Shown here: positions 27,954 through 37,111 of the stretch, piece by piece
Layout: the number at the start of each line of letters is the position of its first letter
How positions within the stretch are numbered: position 1 is the first letter of the stretch
From: Algibacter marinivivus
GTDB lineage: Bacteria > Bacteroidota > Bacteroidia > Flavobacteriales > Flavobacteriaceae
Direction: 5' to 3'
DNA: 64,000 bases
NCBI RefSeq assembly: GCF_003143755.1
Contig: NZ_QFRI01000001.1
Span: forward strand, 1,758,051-1,822,050
The notes under the pieces: model-generated
The model's input: the letters and a program-made list of their open reading frames with translations, nothing else
Database searches by the model: none
Told to the model about the DNA's origin: nothing
Position numbers and translations under genes: made by a program

Positions 27954-27998
27954 CAGCACAGTACAGGTTACAAATTAAGTTTATGGAATTTATCTTGC
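27954..27998 (+). promoter_or_regulatory. PUL box 6 with -7 element
   Basis: CAGCACA (27954) and CAGGTTA (27964) stand 10 bp apart. The -7-like TATCTTGC begins at 27991, 27 bp after the start of CAGGTTA. It precedes the GH5-GH3 operon. Confidence 0.68.
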
Positions 27999-28020
27999 TT
28001 TATATTCTAAACAAATCGCA

Positions 28021-29415
28021 ATGAAGTTTCAGTTTATTTTCGGGATACTGTTTTTATTTTCTTTTATGTCTTTCGCTCAGATAAAGCATGGTTTAAGAGA
28101 TGAACAGGGGCGTCATATTATTCCAAGAGGTTTTGTAGTTAATACAAACGATCATGCAGGAGAAGTTTTCTTTAATAGCGATGATTATGCACGAATGGTG
28201 AGAATGGGTGCCAATTCTCAAGTCATTCGTTTAGAGCTAGGTAAACTAAGTAACTTTCCAGGAGGAAAACTTGAACCTAAATATTTAGCTAAATTAGATT
28301 CTTTAGTTGCTTTAGGTAAAAACCATGGCATTAAAACCATTTTTAAAATGACAGTTTATGGTGTAGATAAGTTTGTTTGGGAAGAATTCTGGCAAAATAA
28401 AAAGAACGAATATAAAACGTACATAGATGCATGGAAAGTCATTTGGAATAGATACTCAGAGGAATCCTCGGTTTTAGGATATGATGTAGTTAACGAACCT
28501 AGAAAGTTAACGATGGATATTTCTTATGAAAACTTAACAAATAAATACCTAATTCCATTATATCAAAAAATTATAGATGAAAGTCAAAAAATAAATGATG
28601 ATAAATTAATTCTATTTCAATCTATCTTCATGAATAAAGGCGAAAAAATAGATAATAATCAGTATTCAGAAATAACAGCACCAATAAATCGTAAGAACAT
28701 CATTTTTGCACCACATATATACCAAAATAATATAGATTATATAAAGCGTAATATGGACAGGTTTGATAAGGAGTCAGATATATTAAAAGCTCCAATTTTA
28801 ATTGGTGAATGGGGTTTCCCAACTTTTGCAACTACTGATACAATAATAGAAGGCAATCTCGGACAATTAAAATATAGAGAACTTTATATTCGAACTGCAG
28901 AAGTTTTTGATAAGATGGGTGTAGGCTCAATTAAAGCATGGTTTTTAGGTAATAGGACAATGCAACATTTTTTACCTGGTGGGCCTTCTACTTGGTCTAT
29001 ATTTAGTGATAGTACAGATGCAGGTACTGTAGAAAGAAAGTATATTACTGATGTTATTTCTAGACCTTTTCCTCAAGCCATTGCAGGAGATATTCAATCC
29101 TTTTTATTTAATCATGCAACCAGAAGCTTAGATGTTAAAATAAATCCAGATAATAATAAAGGCGCATCTAAAATATTTATTGGAGCTAATAGACATTATC
29201 CTGATGGTTTTTCGGTATTACTAGGTGAAGAATCAGTCTTATATTATAATCCTGTAAAAAATGTAGGTCTTGAAATTTATAAATTAGCTAATGGAATAGA
29301 CCCAACAAATTTTATTTGGGATTCTAATAGTCAAAAATTAATAGTATTAAAATGGCCTAAAACTAAAGGGGTATTGGATATAAAAATCGTTCCTGGAATA
29401 AGGAATTTTGATTAA
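28021..29415 (+). CDS. Secreted GH5-like glycoside hydrolase
   Basis: The signal peptide ends at M-S-F-A-Q. The barrel resembles GH5 endoglycosylceramidase-like enzymes: an opening D-E-Q-G-R-H-I-I-P-R-G-F, acid/base in D-V-V-N-E-P (Glu159) and nucleophile in L-I-G-E-W-G (Glu263). A C-terminal beta-sandwich of about 90 residues ends the protein, as in that subgroup. No lipobox and no T9SS domain are visible, so it is probably periplasmic. It overlaps the longest possible reading of the GH3 gene by 8 bases, indicating one transcript. The substrate is not evident; a beta-glycoside of glucuronic acid or xylose would fit the locus but is inference. Confidence 0.82.
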   Translation: MKFQFIFGILFLFSFMSFAQIKHGLRDEQGRHIIPRGFVVNTNDHAGEVFFNSDDYARMVRMGANSQVIRLELGKLSNFPGGKLEPKYLAKLDSLVALGKNHGIKTIFKMTVYGVDKFVWEEFWQNKKNEYKTYIDAWKVIWNRYSEESSVLGYDVVNEPRKLTMDISYENLTNKYLIPLYQKIIDESQKINDDKLILFQSIFMNKGEKIDNNQYSEITAPINRKNIIFAPHIYQNNIDYIKRNMDRFDKESDILKAPILIGEWGFPTFATTDTIIEGNLGQLKYRELYIRTAEVFDKMGVGSIKAWFLGNRTMQHFLPGGPSTWSIFSDSTDAGTVERKYITDVISRPFPQAIAGDIQSFLFNHATRSLDVKINPDNNKGASKIFIGANRHYPDGFSVLLGEESVLYYNPVKNVGLEIYKLANGIDPTNFIWDSNSQKLIVLKWPKTKGVLDIKIVPGIRNFD

Positions 29416-29446
29416 TTTAAATAAAGTAATTATTAAAAAAGAGTTT

Positions 29447-31621
29447 ATGAAGAAATTATTTGTTCTCGGATTTTTTACAGTCTTATTATTGAATTGCAAC
29501 TCAGAAAGTAAAGCAAATAAAACGATGTCTCAAGAAGATTCTGAGATTTCTGAAAAAGTAGAGCAGCTTTTAAGTGAAATGACGCTTGACGAGAAAATAG
29601 CAGAAATGACCCAAGATGCTCCAGCTAATGATCGTCTAGGTATTCCTTTTATGAAATATGGTGAGGCATTACATGGATTATGGCTCGTTTTGGATTATTA
29701 CGGTAATACTACTGTTTATCCACAGGCGGTAGCCTGTGCTTCAACTTGGGAACCAGAACTCATTAAAAAAATGGCTTCTCAAACCGCACTAGAAGCTCGG
29801 GCTTTAGGTGTTACACATTGTTATTCACCTAATTTAGATGTTTATGCAGGAGATGCGCGCTACGGTCGTGTTGAAGAATCGTATGGAGAAGACCCTTATT
29901 TGGTGTCGCGCATGGGTGTTGCATTTATTGAAGGTTTACAAGGTACAGGTGATGAGCAATTTGATGAAAATCATGTCATTGCAACGGCTAAGCATTTTGT
30001 AGGATACCCTGAAAACCGCCGTGGTATAAATGGAGGATTTAGCGATATGTCTGAACGTCGTTTACGTGAGGTTTACCTGCCATCGTTCGAGGCGGCAGTA
30101 AAAGAAGCTCAGGTAGGTTCTGTTATGCCAGGGCATCAAGATTATAACGGGGTGCCATGTCATATGAATACTTGGTTACTAAAGGATATTTTAAGAGATG
30201 AGTTAGGTTTTGACGGTTTTATTGTGTCTGATAATAACGATGTAGGGCGAATAGAAACTATGCATTTTATTTCTGAAACCAGAACTAAAGCAGCTATTTT
30301 AGGGTTAAAAGCGGGTGTTGATATGGACTTGGTAATTGGGAAAAACGTAGATCTAGCAACTTATCACACTAATGTTTTGAAGGATACAGTAATGCAAGAT
30401 CCTTCATTGATGCCGTATATAGATAAAGCTACATCACGTATTTTGACTGCAAAACATAAATTAGGTTTGTTTGATACAGAGCCAAAAGAAATTGATGAGG
30501 AAACAGTAAATGCGGGTCGTGAAGAACATCGTGAGTTTGCATTAGAAATAGCTGAAAAATCTATTATCATGTTAAAAAATGATAATAATTTCTTACCCAT
30601 TGATTTGTCAAAAATAAAATCCTTAGCTGTTATTGGTCCTAACGCTCACGAAGAAAAACCAAAAAAAGGAACATATAAACTATTGGGAGGTTATTCAGGA
30701 TTACCACCATATTATGTTTCAGTTCTGGATGGTTTAAAGAAAAAAGTAGGCGATAAAGTAAAAATAAACTACGCTAAAGGTTGCGATATTGATAGTTTTT
30801 CAAAAGCTGGATTTCCTGCGGCGATTTCAGCTGCAAAAAAATCAGATGCTGTTGTGCTAGTTGTGGGTAGCTCTCATAAAACTTGTGGTGAAGGCGGAGA
30901 CCGTTCTGATCTTGATTTATATGGCGTACAAAATGAGTTAGTAGAGTTAATCCATAAAACAGGAAAACCAGTAATTGTTGTTTTAATTAATGGACGTCCA
31001 TTAAGTATAAACTACATTGCCGAAAATATACCGTCCGTACTTGAAACTTGGTACGGTGGCATGAGAGCAGGTGATGCTGTAGCTAATGTAATTTTTGGAG
31101 ATGTAAATCCAGGAGGTAAACTAACCATGTCTTTTCCGCGCTCAGTTGGGCAAGTTCCTGTTACTTATCTGGAACGTCCTGATTTTATTGGATCTGGAAA
31201 AGGAAAGTACCGATTTAATGATAAATCACCATTATTCCCTTTTGGCTATGGGTTAAGTTATACGACTTTTGGATATAGCGCCCCAAAACTAGAGCAAAAT
31301 GTTATTTCTGCTGATGGTACTACAACTGTTTCAGTAGAAGTTACAAATACCGGTGATAGAATTGGAGATGAAGTAGTACAATTGTATGTTAGAGATGATT
31401 ATGCCTCAGTAGGGCGTTATCTTAAAATGTTAAAAGGTTTTAAACGTATTACTTTGAAGCCAAGTGAAACAAAAACCGTTTCGTTTAAATTAGGTTTTGA
31501 TGAACTGAATGTTTTAAATCAAGATATGATAAAGGTGGTTGAACCTGGAACGTTTACAATATCTGTAGGAGCATCATCCATGGAAAAAGATTTAAAAAAG
31601 GTAATTCTCACTTTAAAATAG
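29447..31621 (+). CDS. GH3 beta-glycosidase, lipoprotein
   Basis: The frame is open from an ATG at 29408, but the ATG at 29447 gives a clean lipoprotein signal (M-K-K-L-F-V-L-G, lipobox L-L-N-C), so I use it. The N-terminal barrel contains E-A-L-H-G-L-W, K-H-F-V-G-Y and G-F-I-V-S-D-N-N-D-V, where Asp262 (numbered from this start) is the likely nucleophile. The second alpha/beta domain has G-E-G-G-D-R-S-D-L-D-L, and a C-terminal fibronectin-like domain has D-E-V-V-Q-L-Y-V-R. This is the standard three-domain GH3 layout. Members act as beta-glucosidases, beta-xylosidases or related exo-enzymes. It is co-transcribed with the GH5-like gene. Confidence 0.92.
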   Translation: MKKLFVLGFFTVLLLNCNSESKANKTMSQEDSEISEKVEQLLSEMTLDEKIAEMTQDAPANDRLGIPFMKYGEALHGLWLVLDYYGNTTVYPQAVACASTWEPELIKKMASQTALEARALGVTHCYSPNLDVYAGDARYGRVEESYGEDPYLVSRMGVAFIEGLQGTGDEQFDENHVIATAKHFVGYPENRRGINGGFSDMSERRLREVYLPSFEAAVKEAQVGSVMPGHQDYNGVPCHMNTWLLKDILRDELGFDGFIVSDNNDVGRIETMHFISETRTKAAILGLKAGVDMDLVIGKNVDLATYHTNVLKDTVMQDPSLMPYIDKATSRILTAKHKLGLFDTEPKEIDEETVNAGREEHREFALEIAEKSIIMLKNDNNFLPIDLSKIKSLAVIGPNAHEEKPKKGTYKLLGGYSGLPPYYVSVLDGLKKKVGDKVKINYAKGCDIDSFSKAGFPAAISAAKKSDAVVLVVGSSHKTCGEGGDRSDLDLYGVQNELVELIHKTGKPVIVVLINGRPLSINYIAENIPSVLETWYGGMRAGDAVANVIFGDVNPGGKLTMSFPRSVGQVPVTYLERPDFIGSGKGKYRFNDKSPLFPFGYGLSYTTFGYSAPKLEQNVISADGTTTVSVEVTNTGDRIGDEVVQLYVRDDYASVGRYLKMLKGFKRITLKPSETKTVSFKLGFDELNVLNQDMIKVVEPGTFTISVGASSMEKDLKKVILTLK

Positions 31622-31746
31622 ATCTAACTTTAGTTTATATTACTTTGAAATTAATCTATTTTAAAGCATTTTTTTGTAAGAATTTATGGAATTTAAAAGA
31701 GATATATTGATTTTTTTTGTTAAAATTCTAAAAAAAACCCAGTTTA

Positions 31747-31781
31747 CAGGATAGTACATGATACTATCGAATGTATTTTTT
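31747..31781 (+). promoter_or_regulatory. PUL box 7 with -7 element and a perfect dyad
   Basis: CAGGATA (31747) and CATGATA (31757) are 10 bp apart. The -7-like TATTTTTT begins at 31774, 27 bp after the first copy. Here the second copy lies downstream, unlike most sites. GATAGTA (31750-31756) and TACTATC (31762-31768) also form a perfect inverted repeat around CATGA. Confidence 0.62.
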
Positions 31782-31819
31782 ATGATATTTAGTCAAAATT
31801 ATAATTAAAACTAAAACTT

Positions 31820-32686
31820 ATGAAAAAAATTACTTTAAAAATTAGTGCGTTTTTATTATTTGCAACATTCGCGCTTCAAGTACAAGGGCAAGCATGTCCT
31901 GAAATATACACGGCTGACGGTGTTTATAAGATTTCAACATGTGGTTTAACTCCAGAACTTTATATGACCATTAATGCTAGTTCAGGTCAGTTAGAGTGGG
32001 CTGCAGAAGAAACAGGAGCTCTTGAAGCAACACAAAATTGGACTATACAAGATCATGGACTCCCAGCCTCTGGTGGTTATATTCAAGTTACAGCAAACCT
32101 TACCCCTGGTCCTGGAGACTTTACTTTGATTGTAGATCAAACAACTTTAGATGCAACCGGATCAGATCCTGAAATTCAAATTAATGTTAGACCAGGTCTG
32201 CCAATTATTGATGCCGCAGATCCAAACTACGGTTGGGACCAATTTCAAAGAAGAAGAGAGAGTGGTTGGGGTGGACCTGGGAACAATGCATTGTTCGCTA
32301 AGCCATCACCAACATCAGGAGCATTACAAGGCAACTTAAGATATAGAGACGCTCCATCTGCAGCAGGTGATCCAGTACTATTTCAAAGCCCTGGTTCAAT
32401 TACTGCGATGCGTATGGTTCTTGTATCTTTATTAAGTACTGAAGACTTTGATACAAGTTCAATTTTTATATCTAACCCTGTGAATGATGAGTTAAGTATT
32501 AAAGGGCTTACTGCAAATGTTAAACAAGTATCAGTATATTCTTTATTAGGTAAAGAAGTAATATCTACAGAGGTAAATGATAAATCTGAGCTTAATATTG
32601 ATGTAAGTGCTTTATCAACTGGTATGTATCTTGTTAAAATGCAAGGTGAAAAAGGTTCTTATACTAAAAAAATTGTAAAACAATAA
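31820..32686 (+). CDS. Secreted lectin-like protein with T9SS sorting domain, orphan
   Basis: The signal peptide ends at V-Q-G-Q-A. The first half has D-G-V-Y-K-I-S, T-Q-N-W-T-I-Q-D and F-T-L-I-V-D-Q, a pattern resembling ricin-type beta-trefoil repeats, with a probable disulfide between the two early cysteines. The middle section (W-D-Q-F-Q-R-R-R-E-S-G-W-G-G-P-G-N-N-A-L-F) is unlike any family I recognise. The last about 75 residues are a T9SS type A sorting domain (I-F-I-S-N-P-V-N-D, G-K-E-V-I-S, ending K-K-I-V-K-Q). It has its own box and terminator, so it is a regulated single-gene unit. No catalytic motif is visible; a surface glycan-binding role is an inference. Confidence 0.7.
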   Translation: MKKITLKISAFLLFATFALQVQGQACPEIYTADGVYKISTCGLTPELYMTINASSGQLEWAAEETGALEATQNWTIQDHGLPASGGYIQVTANLTPGPGDFTLIVDQTTLDATGSDPEIQINVRPGLPIIDAADPNYGWDQFQRRRESGWGGPGNNALFAKPSPTSGALQGNLRYRDAPSAAGDPVLFQSPGSITAMRMVLVSLLSTEDFDTSSIFISNPVNDELSIKGLTANVKQVSVYSLLGKEVISTEVNDKSELNIDVSALSTGMYLVKMQGEKGSYTKKIVKQ

Positions 32687-32713
32687 TATAGATTTTACTC
32701 AATATAATTTTTT

Positions 32714-32752
32714 AAAACATTCTATCTTGATAAAAGATAGAATGTTTTTTTT
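32714..32752 (+). terminator. Rho-independent terminator
   Basis: Arms AACATTCTATCTT and AAGATAGAATGTT with a 6-base loop are followed by T9. Only about 27 bases separate it from the next start codon. Confidence 0.92.
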
Positions 32753-32778
32753 TGTGAAATAAAAAGTCATATTAGTAT

Positions 32779-34494
32779 ATGAATAAAGAATATGAATATT
32801 CTTTTGGTTATAAGGTAACATTAAGCTGTTGCCTTATACTGTTACTGACTATTTGTTTAAATCATTTATTGGTTTTATTAAGTTTTATTATTGGACATTA
32901 TTTTTTACCATGGGCATGTCCATTATCTATTATTCTGGCTGTTATTGTTCTTTTTATTTTAGGAAAGAAGTATGAAATTGATAAAAGAACAGTTAAGGTT
33001 TCGGTTGTGTTAAGTTTTTTTTTAATTGTATTGTCTTTATTGGTTTCAGCATTGTTCTGGGATTTATCTTGGGATGGACAATGGTATCATCAGTCTGCTA
33101 TTTATAATTTGGCCGAAGGGTGGAATCCTTTTTCAGAACCTATCCGAAAATTTAATAGAAGTAACGATTTATCAATTATTCATTTTCCTAAAGGGTCCTG
33201 GTATATGGCAGCATCTATATACAGTACTTTTGGTTTTATTGAAGCCGGAAAAGCACTTAATTTTATTATATTAATAGTTGCTAGCTTATTTTTTTATATA
33301 GTATCAAGAAAGTTTAGATTAAGTAAACGAAATAGTTTTATTGTTTCTAGTTTAATTATTTTAAATCCTGTAGTGTGGAGCGAAATTGTAACCTATTTAG
33401 TAGATGGTCTTCTTTTTTTGTATCTGAGTATTTACATAGCAGCTCTATTTTCTGTAATTCGTAAATATGATTTTTTACACCTCTTAATTGGTATAATGGC
33501 AATTGTTGGATTGCTCAATGTAAAGTTTACAGGTATAGTATTTTTAGTTGTTTTTTCAGGCTTTGGATTTATATATGTTCTTTTAAAAAATAAAGCTTTG
33601 ATTTTTAAATATATAGGGTTTCATACTTTAGCAATTGCATTAGGGCTAATTGTTTTTGGATTTAATCCTTATGTTTCAAACCTACAAAAAAGAGGAAATC
33701 CATTATACCCTATTTTAGGATCTAAAGGATATCCAAGTCAACTAGAACAAGGAAAAGATGGGAATGAAAAACATGAAACACCTTTAAATATGAAAGGTAA
33801 ATCATTACCGTTTCGTTTTTTTTATGCTCATTTTGGTAAACCAGGAAATGCCCCTTACGATAATCAAGATAATGCAGAATTAGCAATACCCTTTATATCT
33901 AGTATTTCAAGTTGGAGAGCCTACCGTTTTCATGAAACTAGAATTGCAGGTTTTGGCCCTTTTTTTAGCGGTATCTTAATTCTTTCAATACTCTACTTAT
34001 TTTATTTATTGAGGCATAATAAAAGCAAAAGACTTCTAGTGCTTATAGCATATAGTGCCATAATTAGTTCTTTGCTAATAAGTAAGCATTTTTGGTGGGC
34101 CCGTTTTGCTCCTCAAATATGGCTAATTCCTATTGTACCTATGTTTATTGGGTTATACTCTTTTAAAAAGAAAAGGATTTTTAATTACGGACTCATTTCT
34201 TTAACCGTTGCAAATGCATTGATTGTATTGTTTATACATATGCACTGGGAAGCTTTAGCCACTTTAAAAGTTAAAGAAGAACTTTCTTTAATAAAAAAAG
34301 AAAAGAAATCAATACAAATTAGCCCAAGGTGGTTTAAGAGATCAATTAAAGAGCGATTACTAATATATGGTATAGACCATGACATAATATCATATAAAGA
34401 AATGAAAAATATAGAAGACAAAAAGTATTTTTCAAATGTGCCAATGGGTTATCCTGGAGCAATACCTTATATTGAAACTGATAAAACTGAATAA
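32779..34494 (+). CDS. Polytopic membrane protein, GT-C glycosyltransferase-like
   Basis: About 11-12 hydrophobic segments span nearly the whole protein. An acidic residue follows the early membrane segments in W-D-L-S-W-D-G-Q-W-Y-H (Asp99), similar to the lumenal Asp/Glu motif of GT-C enzymes such as ArnT- or PMT-type transferases that use lipid-linked sugars. The C-terminal about 100 residues are soluble and basic (K-K-E-K-K-S), then acidic. It has no signal peptide. The gene starts 27 bases after a strong hairpin and ends three bases before the mutarotase gene, so its promoter is unclear; read-through from the upstream unit is possible. A transferase in a degradation locus is unusual. GT-C membership is a tentative call. 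Confidence 0.6.
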   Translation: MNKEYEYSFGYKVTLSCCLILLLTICLNHLLVLLSFIIGHYFLPWACPLSIILAVIVLFILGKKYEIDKRTVKVSVVLSFFLIVLSLLVSALFWDLSWDGQWYHQSAIYNLAEGWNPFSEPIRKFNRSNDLSIIHFPKGSWYMAASIYSTFGFIEAGKALNFIILIVASLFFYIVSRKFRLSKRNSFIVSSLIILNPVVWSEIVTYLVDGLLFLYLSIYIAALFSVIRKYDFLHLLIGIMAIVGLLNVKFTGIVFLVVFSGFGFIYVLLKNKALIFKYIGFHTLAIALGLIVFGFNPYVSNLQKRGNPLYPILGSKGYPSQLEQGKDGNEKHETPLNMKGKSLPFRFFYAHFGKPGNAPYDNQDNAELAIPFISSISSWRAYRFHETRIAGFGPFFSGILILSILYLFYLLRHNKSKRLLVLIAYSAIISSLLISKHFWWARFAPQIWLIPIVPMFIGLYSFKKKRIFNYGLISLTVANALIVLFIHMHWEALATLKVKEELSLIKKEKKSIQISPRWFKRSIKERLLIYGIDHDIISYKEMKNIEDKKYFSNVPMGYPGAIPYIETDKTE

Positions 34495-34497
34495 ATT

Positions 34498-34812
34498 ATG
34501 CAAAGACTTGCCTTTAAAATGAAATTAAACAAGGGTCAAAAAGAAGCCTATATTAAAAGGCATAATGAATTATGGCCCGAATTAAAAAAACTATTAAAAG
34601 ATAATGGGGTAAGTGAATATTCCATATTTTTTGATGAAGATACTCATACGCTTTTTGCGTTTCAGAAAGTATCAGGAGATGGAGGTTCTCAAGATTTAGC
34701 TGATAATCAAATTGTAAAAAAATGGTGGGATTTTATGGCAGATATCATGGAAACTAATCCTGATAATTCACCTGTTTCAATTCCTTTAGAAGAGGTCTTT
34801 TATATGGAATAA
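34498..34812 (+). CDS. rhaM: L-rhamnose mutarotase
   Basis: This 104-residue protein has no signal peptide and should be cytoplasmic. It interconverts alpha- and beta-L-rhamnose to feed rhamnose isomerase. Tyr18 and His22 in A-Y-I-K-R-H-N-E-L-W-P-E-L stand at the positions I recall for the active site of the E. coli enzyme, and the later W-W-D-F-M-A-D-I-M motif and the overall length match the family. It lies three bases after the membrane protein, so it is certainly in the same transcript. Its presence is the clearest sign that L-rhamnose is a product of this locus. No rhamnose isomerase, kinase or aldolase is in the window. Confidence 0.93.
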   Translation: MQRLAFKMKLNKGQKEAYIKRHNELWPELKKLLKDNGVSEYSIFFDEDTHTLFAFQKVSGDGGSQDLADNQIVKKWWDFMADIMETNPDNSPVSIPLEEVFYME

Positions 34813-34833
34813 GTTATTATATTAATAAATGAG

Positions 34834-34878
34834 CAGTAAAGAGCAGGATACTTTTTTTGCATAAAACAAATAAATTAG
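34834..34878 (+). promoter_or_regulatory. PUL box 8 with -7 element
   Basis: CAGTAAA (34834) and CAGGATA (34844) are 10 bp apart, followed by CTTTTTTT. The -7-like TAAATTAG begins at 34871, 27 bp after the start of CAGGATA. It precedes the first PL24-like lyase gene. Confidence 0.7.
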
Positions 34879-34917
34879 TGTGCTATATTTTTTTTAAGAA
34901 AAGAAGAGAAGAAAATT

Positions 34918-37110
34918 ATGAAAAAAATCTACTCAATTAAACAGATTTGCGTAAAACAATTGTTGCTACTTTTTGTTTTACTTTTTTCTGCTATAGGAAA
35001 TACTCAGGTTACCCTAGAAAACGAAATTAAAATTACCGATTTAGGTTTGCATTTTGACGGAAGTAAAGTCTCAAGTGGTACTTCAAACACTGGAGATAAT
35101 GCACCTTATGATTATTTTTTTGGTAGGAATATATCAGCACATGGTGATGCTATTAAAACCTATGGTAACTATGTTTTTATGACTTGGTATAGAGGCGGGA
35201 AGAATGATCGTCATGTCATGCTAACCAGATACAATATTAGTACAGGTACAATGGCAACAATTGAATTTCCTCACAGGCATACGGGTTATCAAAATCAATA
35301 CTGGATTGGAGAATCTCATAATACCATTGCGGTAGGGGTAAGTCCTTTAGATGGTACAATTCATTTGTTATACGATATGCATGCCTATAGCGCTTCTAGA
35401 CCCTCTAATGGAAGTTTAGCTAATGACTATTTTAGATATTCATATTCAGTTAAAAATGCTGCTTCCCTATCAGATGCAGATTTCACTTTAGATAAGTTTG
35501 TGCCAAATGGAACAGGAGGTTATAAGCATTTAAGAATGCCGGGAACTGCTGCACAATCAGAGTTCTTGTCATTAACTTATCCAAGATTTTTCCAAAATGA
35601 TGACGGAGAGCTTTTCATGCTCATGCGTGAAGGTGGAAATAATAATGGTATGTATAAGTTTGTAAAATACGATACCAATACTGGAGAATGGGGTAACTTC
35701 ATAGATTTTAATAGATTAAATGCAAGAAGCCAACCAGGTATTGATTATAACTGGGGACTTTACGGTGATATGAAATACGTAAACGGTAAGTTTCGAATTG
35801 GTTTTCAACGTAGATCTCAAAACAATGATGATAAATATCTTTATCAAAACGGGGTATATTATGCCTATTCAGATGATCAAACGGCTGCCTCAGGTTGGAA
35901 AAATCATAAAGGAGAATCTTTTAATCTTCCTTTATGGGATGCCGATTTTATAAAAGTGATGGAACCTGGAGATTACGTTGCTACAACACAAGCAAATCAA
36001 GTATATATAGTAGGTGGTTTTGACTGGACTGTAACTGCTAATGAGGATGTACATATTATAAGTCAAGTAAGAGATACTGAAAATAACGTAACCAAGAATT
36101 TACATACTTATCGACCATCAGGAAATACAGATTTTATTACTTCAGAAGATTTTTCAGGAGGTTCAGCAATTTATACATCTGGAGATAGTGTTTTTTTAAT
36201 TGGTTTAAATAGTAGTGGTCGCATATTTATTGAGAAAGCGCAAGGCGGAACCAATAATTTTACTAAGGTATATGAGGCTACAAGCGGTAGAACTTTTGAT
36301 CATGGTGTGGTGCATATAGAGAATGGCAAAGTTTATTATTACTTAATGGAAAATAAAACGGGTAATGCACAACCTTTATATCTACAAATTATTGATTTAG
36401 ATATCGTGCCTATAGATCCATTGGGTCCTAATAATTTTACTATTCAGACCAAAGGTGAGACCTGTTCAGGTACGAACAATGGCAAGTTAATAATTAGCGG
36501 TAATGCAGTGCATGATTACGTAGCCACTATAGATGGTGTTAACTACGATTTTACAAAAGATAAAACTATTGAAGGTTTAAGTCCCGGCACTTATGATTTG
36601 TGTATAGATGTTGTAGGGAAAGATTTTAGTCATTGCTATGAGGTAACTATACCGGCTGCAGAAGGTTTATCAGGTAAAATTAGTATCACTAAAAAAACAG
36701 CTGCAGTATCTGTTCAATCTGGAAAAGCACCTTACACAGTTATTAAAAATGGGGAACAATTATTTGAAACCTACCAGTCAAACTTTTCTGTAGATGTAAA
36801 TCATGGTGATAATATTCAAATAAAAAGTAAGGAAGCCTGTCAAGGTGAGATGGTAAAAACAGTTAACTTACTTCAAGAACTCAAGGCGTATCCAAACCCT
36901 ACAAACGGATTATTTGAGATGTATATTCCAAATGACATAAAAACAATAGATTTAGAAGTATACAACATGCAATCTCAATTAATTGTTTCTAAAACCTATA
37001 CAGTAAACGCTGGTAAAGTGCAATTGAATTTAGAGGATAAGCCAAATGGTATTTATTTTGTAAAAGTTAATTCTGAGCAACCAGTATTTGTTAAAGTAAT
37101 AAAGAAATAA
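34918..37110 (+). CDS. PL24-like ulvan lyase (BNR_4 beta-propeller) with T9SS sorting domain
   Basis: The signal peptide ends near G-N-T-Q. Residues about 30-495 form a seven-bladed BNR_4-type propeller. I-G-E-S-H-N-T (His134) and Y-D-M-H-A-Y (His155) give a histidine pair 21 residues apart, the spacing I recall for the catalytic pair of PL24 ulvan lyase. The segment R-H-T-G-Y lies just upstream. After the propeller come small beta-domains with two cysteine-containing repeats (about 510-640) and a T9SS sorting domain starting at A-Y-P-N-P-T-N-G. The enzyme should cleave rhamnose-uronic acid linkages by beta-elimination at the cell surface. A GH145/PL42 relative sharing the fold is the main alternative. 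The paralogue is at 37922. Confidence 0.78.
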   Translation: MKKIYSIKQICVKQLLLLFVLLFSAIGNTQVTLENEIKITDLGLHFDGSKVSSGTSNTGDNAPYDYFFGRNISAHGDAIKTYGNYVFMTWYRGGKNDRHVMLTRYNISTGTMATIEFPHRHTGYQNQYWIGESHNTIAVGVSPLDGTIHLLYDMHAYSASRPSNGSLANDYFRYSYSVKNAASLSDADFTLDKFVPNGTGGYKHLRMPGTAAQSEFLSLTYPRFFQNDDGELFMLMREGGNNNGMYKFVKYDTNTGEWGNFIDFNRLNARSQPGIDYNWGLYGDMKYVNGKFRIGFQRRSQNNDDKYLYQNGVYYAYSDDQTAASGWKNHKGESFNLPLWDADFIKVMEPGDYVATTQANQVYIVGGFDWTVTANEDVHIISQVRDTENNVTKNLHTYRPSGNTDFITSEDFSGGSAIYTSGDSVFLIGLNSSGRIFIEKAQGGTNNFTKVYEATSGRTFDHGVVHIENGKVYYYLMENKTGNAQPLYLQIIDLDIVPIDPLGPNNFTIQTKGETCSGTNNGKLIISGNAVHDYVATIDGVNYDFTKDKTIEGLSPGTYDLCIDVVGKDFSHCYEVTIPAAEGLSGKISITKKTAAVSVQSGKAPYTVIKNGEQLFETYQSNFSVDVNHGDNIQIKSKEACQGEMVKTVNLLQELKAYPNPTNGLFEMYIPNDIKTIDLEVYNMQSQLIVSKTYTVNAGKVQLNLEDKPNGIYFVKVNSEQPVFVKVIKK

Positions 37111-37111
37111 A

